64,000 nt of DNA from Chlorokybus atmophyticus (taxonomy: Eukaryota > Streptophyta > Chlorokybophyceae > Chlorokybales > Chlorokybaceae): contig RHPI01000277.1 in the NCBI GenBank assembly GCA_009103225.1, positions 140,057 to 204,056 on the forward strand, in the 5' to 3' direction. The stretch's first letter is position 1. Each line of letters starts with the position of its first letter. The position numbers were made by a program, and so were the translations under genes. The notes under the pieces are model-generated. The model worked only from the letters and a program-made list of their open reading frames with translations. It was not told the DNA's origin and ran no database searches. Below are positions 1 to 17,071 of this stretch, in pieces.

Positions 1-2030
1 GAGGGTCCAGACCCGTCTCGTTGTCCAGCTTGATGTGCTCGAACCAGCACGACGGGTCGCCCAGCAAACGCCACACGAACGGACCGCCCCACATCCTCTG
101 TGAAAATGGTAATGGGTGGGTGGGTGGATGCGTGTGTGTGCGCATGCGTATGTGCATATGTACGTGTATGCAGTGGGTGCGTGCGTGCGTGCGTGCTTGT
201 GCACGCTTGTTTGCGTGTGTGTGCATGTGCGTGTGCGTGTGTGAGACCCATCATCACCATCACCAGCATCATCATCACCTCTCGGAAGTGGTGTGCTGCG
301 CACTCGCGTCCCTGCCAGAGCTCGAGGCCGATGGATCCGATCCCCGGCATGAACACGACGGGGTGCTTTGCGCGCAGGCCCTCGCGCGCCAGCGCCGGAC
401 CGGGCGTGTCTTCGATCTGCGCATGCGTGCACAAGTCCACATCACACACCAATGCTGTGCGCTATTACTCTTTCACTCAGTCCAATGTTGTGACAACTTT
501 CACATGCAACCTTTGCTGCTTGCTGTGCAGTTACAAGCATGCATGACAACTCATCCCTCAAGCTTAAGCATTGCCTCGCTGACTACACGCAGTATTGTGT
601 ACCAATACGATGTTTGCACTCGAGGTGGACATTGCGCATCAAGTTCTGTGTGAATAGCACTCCAAGCCGCAACAGAACACACGCACGCATACCATCCGCT
701 GTGGCACACCATCGACACCCTTACCTTTGATCCAGTAATGTGCGCTGCGATCTTCTTGGGGTCCACCACGTGCTGTTTTGACATGAGGAGTAGCAGCAGG
801 TACACCGAGGTGAAGAGGCCGACCCACCAGAGCGTCCCGTTGAGGCAGCACGCCACGCCGTTCTTGTGACCACCACCACTACTGTGCTTCTTCTTCTCTC
901 CCTTCCTCTTGTTGTCGCTCCTGCCGTGATCGGAAGCATCCGTCTCGCCCTCGGTGGCTGTCTCGCGCTCGGAGTCGTGGCGTTGCTGCTGCTGTTGTTG
1001 ATGTTGTTGTGATGTCGGTTGCTGCTGCTTGGCTGCGGGCTGCTTGGCCTGTGCATGTGTGTAAGTGAAACCGAAGGACAACTCGCACTACTACTCGTTG
1101 GCCTGCCTGTGCATGTTTGCGCCAATGGTGAGCATGAATGCTTAACTGAAGCTGCATGCTCTCCCATAGGCATTGGGAACACACATGCAAGTCTGCTCGG
1201 ACATGTCATGTGACATGTCCGAACAACTGGTAGGTGACAATGTGGTGCCTGGATTGACGTGCTCGCAGCCTGCTGCTATGCTACCGCGTCATGACACAGC
1301 GCGGATGAACATGAACAATATGTTGGGTCCTGATGTGCGTATGCTGTAGATGTGTACGCGCGTATGCTTGTGTATGTGTGTGTGCATGCGTGTGGGCGTA
1401 ACTTCAAGAGGTTGCCAGCAACCAATACGGGGTCACCCACCTGCTTCGCTGCTGGCTTCTCCTTCTCTTTCTGCGGCTTCTTCTCAGATGTCAGCGGCTT
1501 AACTGCGCTGTTCACCTTTCCAAAGCAACAAAACCACAATGAGGGTGCATTACACACACACGCGCACACACACGCGCACGCGCACGCGCACGCGCGCATG
1601 TATGCATGCGTTGTGTACATGTAATGCATTGTGCAGAACCTTGTGCGGAAAGCATGTACTGTGCAAGCAACACACTGCATTGCACAATGAGTGAGAATGT
1701 GCATCACACACTGTGTCAAACAGATGCGTATGCGCGTATGTACATGCTCATCATGCAAAAACTGCTTGCCTTTTCCTTCATATCATCCAAACTAGCTTTC
1801 AGCTTGGCGGTAACATCCTCGGCAAGCTTGCCAGTGGCGGCGGCGGCGGCGTCCTTCTTGTGCTTGTTGTTGTTGTTGTTGTTCGTCTCCGCATGGACGA
1901 CGTCACCCACTTCGTCGTCGTCGTCGTGGTCGCCCGGGGTGGCGAAGCCCTCCTCGTCCGATAGAAGCAGGAACGGGTTGCTGCCGTCGCCCTTCTTGCC
2001 GCCCTTGCCTCTGAAGCGAAGGTCCGCCAT
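1..2030 (-). CDS. PDAT: Phospholipid:diacylglycerol acyltransferase (PDAT), N-terminal part, runs off the window
   Basis: PDAT moves an acyl chain from a phospholipid to diacylglycerol at the ER, making triacylglycerol. I read five exons on the minus strand, all in phase: 2030-1770, 1515-1441, 1048-725, 416-279 and 97 to the window edge. The start is the Met of MADLRFRGKGGKK. Residues 1-180 are low complexity (Asp-, Asn-, Lys- and Gln-rich). A single membrane segment follows near residues 184-203 (WWVGLFTSVYLLLLLM). The lumenal domain then begins with the PDAT/LCAT signatures KHPVVFMPGIGSIGLELW and WFEHIKLDNETGLDP. The GxSxG lipase serine lies beyond the window. The leader before the membrane segment is longer than in land-plant PDATs. 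Intron 1 appears to start with GC (AAAAG|GCAAGC) rather than GT. Several introns are TG/CA repeat. Identity is secure from exons 4-5; the exact first two exons are inferred from phase. Confidence 0.88.
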
Positions 2031-2452
2031 GGCTGGCAGCAAACCTAGCCTGGGCGCATTCAATGTCAGACACCAGATTAGGCCAAGCCAGGCCAGGCTA
2101 GGCGAAAAAAAAAACACAGCTCACCAGGCCACAACAGACCAGACCAGGCCAGACCTGTGTTTGGCCTGCAATGCATGCGGAGCAAATGACACCGCTTACC
2201 TCCACGGCCGCCCCGCCCTGCCTCGCCCGCCGCCGCCGCCGCCGCCGCCGCCGGCCTGGCCTTCTCGGCCTGGAGTGGACACAACGGCTGGCACAAGAAC
2301 AATTTTGCAAAACAAATTCACAAGGTTGGCGTTGATATCGGCGATCTTCAGTATTGCCCACAACACAGCAACAAGTCGGTACGAAAAAGTAACAAACAAA
2401 CTGATCCACAAGCTGCTTTGCTTGGCTGAGCGGCGTTGGGGCGGTGGCGGCG
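2031..2452. promoter_or_regulatory. Divergent promoter region between PDAT and ureidoglycine aminohydrolase
   Basis: These 422 bases separate two start codons that point away from each other, so both promoters should lie here. It contains a CCAGGCCAGACCAGGCC-rich block (2078-2155) and a GCC-triplet run near 2227-2256. I see no convincing TATA box. The triplet run gives long alanine/arginine/proline readings in several frames that I do not regard as coding. Confidence 0.4.
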
Positions 2453-5358
2453 ATGGCGGCAGCGAGGAGGAGCGTATGTGTGCGGACGGCTTCGTCGTTG
2501 CCTGCACTCCTGCCTCTCGCTCTGCTGATGCTGGCTGCTGTTGGCTTCCTGCGAGGCGCAGGTGATGCTGTGTGTGCGCATTTTGCTTGACAGACACACA
2601 ACCGCACGCTCATTACCGCGTAGTAGAGCATGACCAAGCGAATGCAACGCAATGCAAGACGAGTGAGTCGCATGTTGCCCCATCTGCTATGCGGGTCAAG
2701 TACATGTATGCTGCACACAGCAGTGACGTTGTCTTGTCTTGCAACACGTGTGACGCGTGATTTGAGTGTCACACCTTACCGATGAACGCGTCATGTGCTT
2801 GACCCTCCGCACAAGGCATATGGCACATGGATACGGTGCAGGCATGCACGCGCACGCACACAAACGCATGTGCAAGCTCGTTGTGTCACGCGCATGTGCA
2901 CGCACGCACGCACACACCCCACCTCATCCCAACCCCTTCCCAGCAGTATATGCGTGTGTGTAAGCGTGCATGCGTGCGCACGCGTGCACTTGTTCCGTTG
3001 TACACGCATACATGCGTGAGCCGCACACACACGTGCACGTGAGTGCGGCTGTGCACATGTGGTGTACTCAAACACACACGTGCCGATGCAGTGTGCCATG
3101 GGTTTGGGCATGACCATGGCGCTTACCCCGGCATGACGGACGGGCTGTACTCCAAAGTCATCGAACCCACACTTGACACGCACCACCTCGAAGGTAACGT
3201 GGGATTTGATTGCACGTACACGCACCGCGAACAAGACACGTCACTCGGTGCGCGTACATGTGCGTGCGTGCGTGCGTGCGTGCGTGCATACTTGTCGGTA
3301 TATACAGATCTGCCTGGGTTTACGAGGAGCGTGTACGAGCGTGACCACGCCCTCATCACGCCCGAGAGCCGCGTCTTCGGCCCCCTCCACGGCTGGTACG
3401 ACCACATACCCACTAGTTGTTATTGCTGCTAGTGTTGCTATAACCACCCCTGCTGGTTATGCCACACCAACAACAATCACAACAGGCGTAACGCGGACGT
3501 GGCGGTGTTGGTAACTCCCGCCATGGGCGCGCACTTCACCATGGCGCTCGCCAAACTCAGAGGTGAGCACAAGGAGTGAGTATGAGTAGTTACAACCACT
3601 CGCTAAGTGCAACAATGGTCAAGGCACGACAACACGTGTCACATCTCGTTACCAAGTGCTGGTTGCGCGCAGGCAACGCCTCTCTCCCGGCGCCATCCGA
3701 AGGCGTAGAAAGGTCACGCGCACGCACACACGCGCACGCACACGCACACGTGTGCATCACTCATCAGTCTCACACTGGTTCTCGGTTCTCAAGCAGGTTG
3801 GTGTTTGTGGTGGAGGGCACCATCGACGTGCACTCGGCCGACTCTTCTCTACACGAATTACAAGTGAGGAAGGAAGACAGCGGTTGCGTCGTGTGGGTAT
3901 CACTCAACTGTTGTTGAGTGATACCATGGTGCGAGCGGAATGTGGCAATGATGTGTACTTCCCTCGTGCGGTAGGTTGATGGGTATGCTTACTTCCCACC
4001 CGGCCACAAGCACTCCGTCGAGTCCACGCACGGCGCTGGCATCCTCGTGTTCGAGAGAAAGTAGGTGGTGATTTGAGTATGTGTGTGTGCGCGCGCGTGT
4101 GTGCGTGCATATGTGTGCGTGTGTGTGCGTGTGTGTGCGTTGGTGGACGCAAGCACACACATACTCACACACGAGTACATACACGTGTGTACTAGACTGC
4201 GCGCGTGTGTGCGTGCGTGCGAGTGCTTGGGCGGACGTGTGCACGCGTGTGTGCGTGTGTCTAGACTGATCACCTCTTCCTCTCTAGGTATGTTGGGTTG
4301 GCGGGTGTTGGGCAGCCGCGAGCCAAAATCGGCTACACCGACGACAACCCCGCACTCGAGACACCAGGAGAGGTGTGTTGCAAAACTGTTGGGTTGGGGC
4401 TTACAAGCGTATGCGTGTGGGCGTCTGTGAGCGTATGTACACATGTGCGTGTGCGTACATGAGTGGGAAACGTGCCTGAGTGAGCGAAGTCGACTTGCTT
4501 TTCCAGGTGTTTGGTTTGAAGAAGTTGTTGCCAACAACACCCGAGTACGACTTCAACATCCACGTGAGTGCGGGCGGGCGGTCACTTGTTGGCTTGTTGA
4601 CGCTGAGACACGCGCTCCCGCGTGCACATGCCATCTGCATGATGCAATGCACGTGCTTGCAATGGACGTGTGTTGCAAGGCTGTCCTCCTCTGCAGGTGA
4701 TGGACTTCCACCCGGGGGAGTACCTCATGGTTAAGGTGCGAGAGTGACACATTCCTCATCGCATGTGTATGTGTGTGTGCTTTGTAGCGTGCTTGTGCTC
4801 CATGTTATATGAAATGCTCTTGATGTCATTGTTCGTTGTGACACGCATGCACGCACGCACGCACGTGCGTGTGTATGCTATGTTTCGTTCCTCATACTCA
4901 TGCTGTCCAGGAGCTGCACTACAACCAGCATGGCCTGGCGCTGCTGGAAGGCCGTGGCATATACCGCCTCGGTAGCAACTGGTACACACACACACGCGCG
5001 CGCGCGCGCTCACATTGGCATGTTGGCTCTTCCTGCGGCAAAGTCACTATCAGCACATCGCTTGGTGTATTTGTAAACCAAAACAACATAACCCACACGC
5101 ACGCGCACGCGCCGGCAGGTACCCGGTGCAGGCGGGTGATGTCATCTGGATGGCGCCTTACGTCCCTCAGTGGTAACAGCATGTTGGTTCATGCCATTAC
5201 GCTTAGTACAATCCCGGTCGTGCGATGAGTTGAGAGCTCATGGTATGTGCTTTGTTACATTTTGTCCAATGTTCATGGACAGGTATGCGGCGTTGGGTTC
5301 GACGCGGTCGCGCTACCTTCTTTACAAGGATGTCAACAGGGACCCTCTGAGCCACTAA
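2453..5358 (+). CDS. UGLYAH: (S)-ureidoglycine aminohydrolase, secretory form, 13 exons
   Basis: This enzyme takes ammonia off (S)-ureidoglycine to give (S)-ureidoglycolate in ureide/purine breakdown; in plants it works in the ER. Exons: 2453-2561, 3092-3193, 3308-3395, 3486-3562, 3673-3712, 3797-3863, 3975-4060, 4288-4372, 4507-4563, 4697-4735, 4911-4981, 5119-5172, 5283-5358. All phases agree and give 316 residues. Exon 1 is a signal peptide (MAAARRS... followed by ALLPLALLMLAAVGF), which fixes the start. Two cupin domains follow. Family blocks seen are LPGFTRSVYERDHALITPES, FVVEGTIDV, DFNIHVMDFHPGEY and SRYLLYKDVNRDPL. The metal ligands of the C-terminal cupin are present: Glu, His and His in ELHYNQHG (exon 11) and Gln in PQWY (exons 12-13). 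Every intron is GT-AG, and many are alternating purine-pyrimidine repeats. Confidence 0.95.
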
Positions 5359-5766
5359 GTGGGTGAGGGAGATGTACAGATACAAGCAGGTGCTCGTGAA
5401 GCCATTGTGGTTGGGTGAATCCAGACATATATATACAGTTGAGGTGTTGTGTAGGCATGTGTGTGGCAGGAAACAAGTTGCTGGTTGTTGTGAAAACGAG
5501 AGACGAGCAGTGCTTTCAGGAGAGTTATAGCAATAATGTTCGTAGGCAGTAATTAGCAGCAGTCAGTAGACGAAAGGCCGAGCGTGAAAGAGATCTGCAG
5601 CAGTGAAGTGTACAGTTCATCTTGTTTGACACTTCAGTATCGTATTGGTGACACAGAAGGTGTGAACTCATGTTGTGTTGTTGTTGTGCTCCGGGCACTT
5701 CGCAAGAGTCGACTACATCCGATGATGACAATCATGGGCAAGGATCAACATAAATGTATCTCATAC
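5359..5766. other. Convergent 3' region
   Basis: The ureidoglycine aminohydrolase gene and the minus-strand gene at 5767-7340 end towards each other here. The stretch should hold both 3' UTRs. I see no coding signal and no clear AATAAA on either strand. Confidence 0.5.
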
Positions 5767-7340
<1,574 letters not shown>

Positions 7341-7824
7341 CGTGCGAGCAAACACTGTGTGATCTCAATGTGTGTTTGTATAATACATCAACACTTGAGC
7401 TGCATTAACCATACACACAGTCGTCCCCCTCTCAGCTCATGCATGCTGCTGGCTGGGACACTTGACTACATAGCCTGTGTGGGTATGGTTATGTGCACGA
7501 GTGTACAAATGTGTGACTCTCGGCTGTGACTCTCCCCTTGCCGAATGTGTACTGCAACTGCATTGCCCTGTAGGTTTAGCCAAACAAGATGAGTGGCACA
7601 AAGCCGACAGTGGGGAGAAAGGGAGAGGCTGAATGAGAGATCCCAAAGAGCGCAAGTGACTGTTGTTTGGGGAGCGTAACTCAGTACCGCTCGTCGTGCG
7701 TTACGCGTGTTGCTGCTGATCTATCTTGATCACGTGACGTGACGATCGCAGGTACCGTACGTGAGGTACGGCCATACCAGAAGAAGAGCCAACGCCGTAC
7801 CGTAGTTACGCTTGGCATTGTGCA
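7341..7824. promoter_or_regulatory. Divergent promoter region between the 140-residue gene and the DUF2358 gene
   Basis: These 484 bases lie between two start codons pointing apart. A short inverted sequence, GGTACCGTACGTGAGGTACGG, sits at 7751-7771 just upstream of the plus-strand start, and GATCACGTGACGTGACGATC precedes it at about 7727-7746. The latter holds a G-box-like CACGTG and overlapping TGACG motifs, which resemble bZIP-type sites in plants. Function is inferred only. Confidence 0.4.
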
Positions 7825-9161
7825 ATGGCGCTCAGCCACGTGGCCATCCCCGTCGCCGCCGCGGCCGCCGCCGCCGCCGCTGCTCCAGGTGCGGCGGCGT
7901 GCAGGGGTCCCACCAGGTTGCCATGCAGAGCTTCAGCGCTGCCGCCAACAGCCTCCACTGCGACCTTCTCCCGTCGCCACCTCCTGGCGCTTCCGCTCGC
8001 CGCCGGCTTGGCTTCCTTCACAGCGGCGGCGGCGGCGGCGGCGGTCGCGGACGAGAAGGAAAAGGCACAGGATGAGTCCTCTGATGGCAAGCAGACCAAC
8101 CTACCCATTGAAAGCATCAAGGCAAACATACACAGCGTTTCTTCACTCCGTATGGTCGATGCTCAGCCCAATGCATGCGGACACAAACGCACATGCACAG
8201 CCACATGCACATGCACATGTGCATGAATTTGTGGAGGTGAAGAGGCGATGGCAGTACAATGCATGTTGGCAGTATACAATGAATCCAAAGTCAACCTCTA
8301 ACTTGCATGGGCATAATATGTGTCTTTGCATCATGATGACAGAAGAGTCGTGTAAGCGCATCCGAAGCAAGGGCTGGCGTTGATTACCCTTCTTGCATGT
8401 GTGCGATGTATGTAGGAAGCATGTATGTAGCTCTCTCACTGCTTGGCTACTGTTGTATCACTGGTGCAGGACATACTTGAGAGGGACCTGCGCGACGGCC
8501 AGTACTTCATTACGGGCGACCTCACCCCTTCCATCTTCGCCGACAACTGCAGGTAGGTCACCCTCACTCACTACGACCCACCCACCACAACACCAACAAC
8601 ACCAACAATCATACAATAGGTTCAAGGACCCTACTAGCGACGTGACTGGGTTGGGTCGTTACCGCGCGGCTCTGGGCGTTCTGTTCGACCCGAGGCACTC
8701 GCGCCTGGACCTGATCGGGCCCGTGCGGGTGGTTGAGGGGGAGGGGACGATTGAGGTGACGTGGAGACTGCAGGGGTGAGTGGGGGTGGAGGGGTATGTT
8801 GTTGGTGGTGGTGTGTGGTTGCTGATGAGGTTGGTGTGGATGGGTAGGTACTTGAAGTTTCCGTGGAGGCCGTACGTGGAGCCTTACACAGGTGAGATGC
8901 TGCATGTGGCCTTTGGCTGTGTGGTCTGTCCCAAGGATGGGTGTGGGACTTGCGTGTGCACTGGTGATAGTATGATGTTGGAGGTTAATGATATCCGATT
9001 CTGGGTATGGCTTGTGTGTCGCAGGCACGAGTCGGTACACGTTGAACGAGCAGGGGCTGATCCAAACTTATGAGGAGACGTGGAGCATCACGGGTTTTGA
9101 GGCGCTGCGGGAGTGGTTGACGCCAACGTGGGGACGATGGAGACCACTCATACCGGCATGA
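7825..9161 (+). CDS. Chloroplast-targeted DUF2358 (NTF2-like) protein, probably thylakoid lumen
   Basis: DUF2358 proteins are NTF2-like-fold proteins of algae and plants with no agreed reaction. Exons: 7825 to about 8121 or 8136, 8470-8552, 8620-8775, 8848-8891, 9025-9161; the phases agree. The first 75 residues form a bipartite leader: an alanine-rich stromal transit segment, then a twin-arginine and hydrophobic stretch (SRRHLLALPLAAGLASF) ending near AAAVADE. That suggests import into the thylakoid lumen by the Tat route. The domain carries the family blocks DILERDLRDGQYFITGDL, FKDPTSDVTGLGRY, YLKFPWRPYVEPYTG and QTYEETWSITGFEAL. Length is 238 or 243 residues. The end of exon 1 is uncertain: AAG|GCAAAC would be another GC donor, while AGC|GTTTCT is a normal GT donor five codons later. 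The first 10-20 codons encode an alanine run, so the precise start is less secure than the domain. Confidence 0.85.
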
Positions 9162-10010
9162 TGCTCAGCGGTTGGTTGTATCACTGGCTGTTGAGAGAAG
9201 GATATATAAGAGCCCTTGGCGCAGCACCTGGAAATAGGCGCGCTGAGTTTGTCTTGTCCGATGCAAGTGTGTGCATATGCGTGGGCATAAGAGATAGTAT
9301 GCTACATGTGTGCGTTGTGCTGAAGGCGCAGATGTCTGTGATGCAGATCGGCAGTACACAGGCATGAGAGTCTTGGGGTTAGTGGCAGATAAGTAGGCGG
9401 GATGAAGGAAAGAAGTGGGCTTACCTGGCGGTTGCTCATGTGTTGGTATTGTCTGTGCTGCGGCTGCAAAGTGAGACATGCTGTATGTGTTGTGTACTGC
9501 CCTGCATGCGCACTGTAGCAGTTCGGCACATACACACTAACTTACATGAGGAAACATACACTTGTTTGCGACCTGAATGTCTAGGTAGGGGTTGCACTTG
9601 ATGCACGAAGCGCAGCCAACGAGCACGCAACCCAGTCTTGATTGGGCAAGTACAGCCTACATGCAAATTGAGGACAGGACACATGACCGTGTACATAGGC
9701 AATTGCCTTATTGCTGGCAAACATGTTTTGAAATTCAACAGCGGCACAGCAAAAGCTTCTCATGCTGATGTCTTCTATGCAATTCAAGCAGACTGCTGCA
9801 CATTGAACCCTGACACAGAATCTGGCAACGCAAACCAAACGCCTCCCTGATCTCGCAACCTACAGCAACTAACCCTAGACAAAACCGACTTGCCACCTTA
9901 CTAGAGCCGTAATATGTTGTTCTTCCACTTCCCAACAGTGGCATAAGGTAAGCGGCTATTACCATTTGATGGCAATTTTCTCCTGCACAGAGACCCAACG
10001 CAAAGCCACT
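9162..10010. other. Convergent 3' region between the DUF2358 gene and mtHsp70
   Basis: Two genes end towards each other across these 849 bases, which should include their 3' UTRs. Several short readings occur, but none has splice sites, codon bias or a recognisable motif. I see nothing else in it. Confidence 0.5.
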
Positions 10011-13733
<3,723 letters not shown>

Positions 13734-14378
13734 GCTTACAACCCGCCTCCCTCACACCCTACAGCTCCGCCTCCCACTGTACATACCGGCGCGGCCACTG
13801 CCGCCGACACCACAACGCCGACACCACCACAAGCACCGCCGCCACCCGACACAACAGCTCCAAGCGTACGTGAAATTGTTTTCCCTGTTACTGCCTCTAC
13901 AATCAAGGATTCTCGAAACAAATGAGCAAAACCCGCAAACCGACAAGACCCTTTTCCCAACCTCGTTTACGTGTGCACTGCAGCGACCTCGAAAACAAGT
14001 GCAAAGCTGGCACACAAAAAGCAGAACTTTCCAGAGTATGATCAGCGTTCAGCACGTTCAGTAAGCGAGATGAGCACTGAACGCTGAGCTTGGCTCACCG
14101 GTTTCACAATGCATCAGGCAGAAGGTCGTTAGTGATCGGGAAGGTGAGATCTGGGTCTGTCCTGGGCGTGTGGATCCGGATGGTCGTGGTTAGGGCTTTG
14201 TTAGTGCAAACCCTAAACTGGGCGGTGGCATTGGCGGGGTGGTCGTCGCGGTGGGTGTGGTCGTCGTCGTGAACGACGTTGTATGTGGGAGTGGTTTTAT
14301 CATCTGTGTACTTGACCTGCTTGTCACGGTTGTTCTTTTTTTGCCTTGGCGGCAGCGGGGCAGTAAACAGGCGCCGCG
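13734..14378. promoter_or_regulatory. Divergent promoter region between mtHsp70 and V-ATPase subunit E
   Basis: The starts of the two genes face apart across 645 bases. A spaced GAA/TTC block (CTCGAAAAC.. and GCAGAACTTTCCAG around 13990-14033) could be a heat-shock-like element for the Hsp70 promoter, but it is weak. A long plus-strand reading through 13591-14064 overlaps the Hsp70 first exon in antisense and is not believable as a gene. Confidence 0.35.
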
Positions 14379-15837
14379 ATGAATGCCGCAGACGTCAACC
14401 GGCAGATTAAGCAAATGGTGCAGTTTATAAAGCAGGAGGCGCAGGAGAAAGCCAATGAGATTAAGCTTGCAGCTGAAGAGGTTTGTGGTGTGTGTACCTC
14501 TGACTTTCTTGCTTACAGCTTGAAACGTACGAGTCACATGCCAGCTGCTCCTGGTCAACATATCATGGCTTGCATTGCTTGGTGAACGAGTCCGCAGACG
14601 CATGGCAGCTGAAGTTGTGCTTTCTGTTGTGTATCACACTTTGAAAGCCCAACAACACAGACGTGGTGCACTCAATGCATATTCTGGATGGTGCTTGGTC
14701 GAGTCCCAGCAGCTTAACAACCGCTGGCATTTGGGGCATGCTTGAAGGATGGTTGCAATGCTGTGCTGTTGAGGGAGCATCCAATTCACTTGGCCTGCAG
14801 GAGTTCAACATTGAGAAGTTGCAGCTGATTGAAGCTGAAAAGCTGAAGGTGCGCAAAGAGTACGAGCGCAAAGACCAGCAGATTGCGGTGAAGAAGAAAA
14901 TGTGCGCAAGCTGTTGATAAGAGCTGCACAGCAGAGTGTCGCGCAGTTGTAGCAACCACAGAATGCCATAGCAGTTTCAGACCTAGTAATGCTCACACTG
15001 CTACCTGGTGTCTGTGCAGTGAGTACTCCACGCAGTTGAATGCGGCAAGGTTGAAGGTTTTGCAAGCACGTGATGATTCAATTCAGAAGATCAAGGAGGA
15101 TGTCGCTGCCAAGTTGATTGCCATTAGTTCTGGACCACAGTACAAAAACCTGCTGCGGAGCCTTATTTCCCAGGTCGGCAGGCTGCTGTGTGCTCAGAGT
15201 CCCCTTCAGTTGTCTCTTGCCTACCCTATCCTGACATTGGACTGCCTGTAGGGGCTTGCAAAGCTTGGGGAGAAAGAAGTGCTTGTGCGCTGCAGGGAGA
15301 TGGACGTGCAGTTGGTGAAGGAGGTACTGAAGAGCGCTGCTGAAGACTATGCCAAGTCCGCAAAGGTGAGCCTATGATGGCAATTGTGTTTGTCTGCAAA
15401 GCGCGTTGCCTTTGACCAACTGCCCATTGCGGTAGGTGCCAGTCCCAACAGTTGAGCTTGACTCGGCACACTTGCCTGCCCCGTCAACTTCTGGCAACCA
15501 CGGTCCCTCTTGGTGAGTGCGCTTCACCTTTGACTATGTGTAGTATGTGTCATGTGTTTTGCATCAGTCGATGTCATACATGTATGCTCCTTGGTGATAC
15601 TTGTCACTTTGCAGCTCTGGTGGTGTGATCCTCGCTTCCAAAGACAGGAGAATTGTCTGTGGCAATACACTGGATGAGAGACTAAACATCTCATACGGAC
15701 AGAATCTGCCTCAGGTACATCGGTCATATCACCAGCATTTTGTAGTCGCATCCCAGGATAATGGTATGAGGTCTGAGCTCACGTGTGCTTCGCAGATTCG
15801 CAAAATGTTGTTTGGCAATCAGAAGGTGGTTGCTTAA
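14379..15837 (+). CDS. VHA-E: V-type proton ATPase subunit E
   Basis: Subunit E forms the peripheral stalk, with subunit G, that holds the V1 head still while the rotor turns, acidifying vacuoles and endosomes. Exons: 14379-14480, 14801-14901, 15020-15173, 15252-15365, 15436-15512, 15615-15714 and 15796-15837. All phases agree and give 229 residues, the normal family size. The N-terminal half is the long stalk helix (MNAADVNRQIKQMVQFIKQ; EKLQLIEAEKLKVRKEYERK). The C-terminal domain has SGGVILASKDRRIVCGNTLD, then ERLNISY and IRKMLFG, the conserved end of the family. The start follows a short non-coding leader beyond the Hsp70 promoter. Introns are 70-320 bases with normal GT-AG ends. Confidence 0.95.
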
Positions 15838-16954
15838 TGATCGTGCAGCGGAGACAACTGGCTGCAAGGCTCACCAGAGCATGTGTTGTTGCCACAATGC
15901 ATGTGGCTACGTCATTCTGCTGGCAGCCAGCGACATGGCTTCAAGAGCAGTCAGCAACACTGCACTGCAGGCTCATAAGCAGAGGGACACAATGACATGC
16001 TATCCGGGCATGCAACATTGCCTGGAGATGCGTTGCTTAGTAGCGGGCTTGTAACGGGCACAGGCATGTTGGTAGCAGACGCGTTGTACCCCGTTGACAT
16101 AAGGGTGTAAACACAGGGTAATACTAAATCGTCACACAATGATGAACTACATGTGGCTGTCTGGTTGCCCGACACAGATATTGTGGGTGATAGCTAAATT
16201 AGCATTATGCCATGAGCGCTATGAATAACCCCTGGCGTGCCTCACAGCTACCATTGTCAACAGATTTCAGATGCGCACAATGATGTGAGGTGCTCATTCC
16301 AAGTCCAGTCCGCGCAAAGTTGTATCCCACAGTACGTTGTGTGCAAGCAATTTGGTTGAACAAGGAAGGAAATAAATCAAGGGCTGGCCAAGCCCCCGGG
16401 TTAGGACAAACCAAATGATGGCCACAATCATGCAGTTGCAAGCCACTAGTGCTAATTCAGCTTGAGGACATGGCGCTCGCAGTTCTCCAACATATTCACT
16501 CAATGCCACATTTGCGATTGATTAATGCATGACTGCCAGACACCTTGCACAACTGTGGAGTTTCGGAAGGATGCACAGCAAGAGGTGCAAGTTTGTTGAC
16601 CTCTACGCATATCATGTACATGTGCAGATACAATTGCAGATGTTGTTTAATAACATCAAAAGTTGATAGCTAATAGTCATAGCTGGGACAATGATTGTAT
16701 TCGTGTTCATGGCATACGACTCAAGGTAAGAGCTTTGTTACAGTTTAAAAGTAATGTGAGTAATTGGGCATAGTCTAATGCATTAACCCCCATTTGTACA
16801 AGTCATAAATGTACCGTACAATTGGGCCGCATTTCATAACAATTACACAAGTCTTTTGCGCCGCAAGTGCGGTCCACATGAGCTTACCATAATTGTGCAA
16901 ATACAACCCCCTCTTACACCCCACCCCACCCCCCCCAAATTAATGGGGGTGTAA

Positions 16955-17071
16955 TAGGGGGGGGGGGGGGGGGGNNNNNNNNNNNNNNNNNNNNNNNNNN
17001 NNNNNNNNNNNNNNNNNNNNNNNNNNNNNNNNNNNNNNNNNNNNNNNGGGGGGGGGGGGGGGGGGGGGGGG
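16955..17071. other. Assembly gap inside a G homopolymer
   Basis: A G run leads into 73 Ns (16975-17047) and G continues on the other side to about 17071. The real sequence is probably a long poly(G)/poly(C) tract. The upstream flank CACCCCACCCCCCCCAAATTAATGGGGGTG can fold back on itself. Confidence 0.9.

Noticed and set aside
100-653. Cys/Val/His/Thr-rich readings in TG/CA repeat DNA (also 2795-3077, 3989-4430, 5754-6304, 22620-23131, 61365-62083)
   Set aside because: They follow simple-sequence repeats in introns and spacers and exist in all frames on both strands.
1606-2565. 319-residue plus-strand reading across the PDAT first exon
   Set aside because: It is antisense to PDAT exon 1 and crosses the promoter; composition is driven by GCC and TTG triplets.
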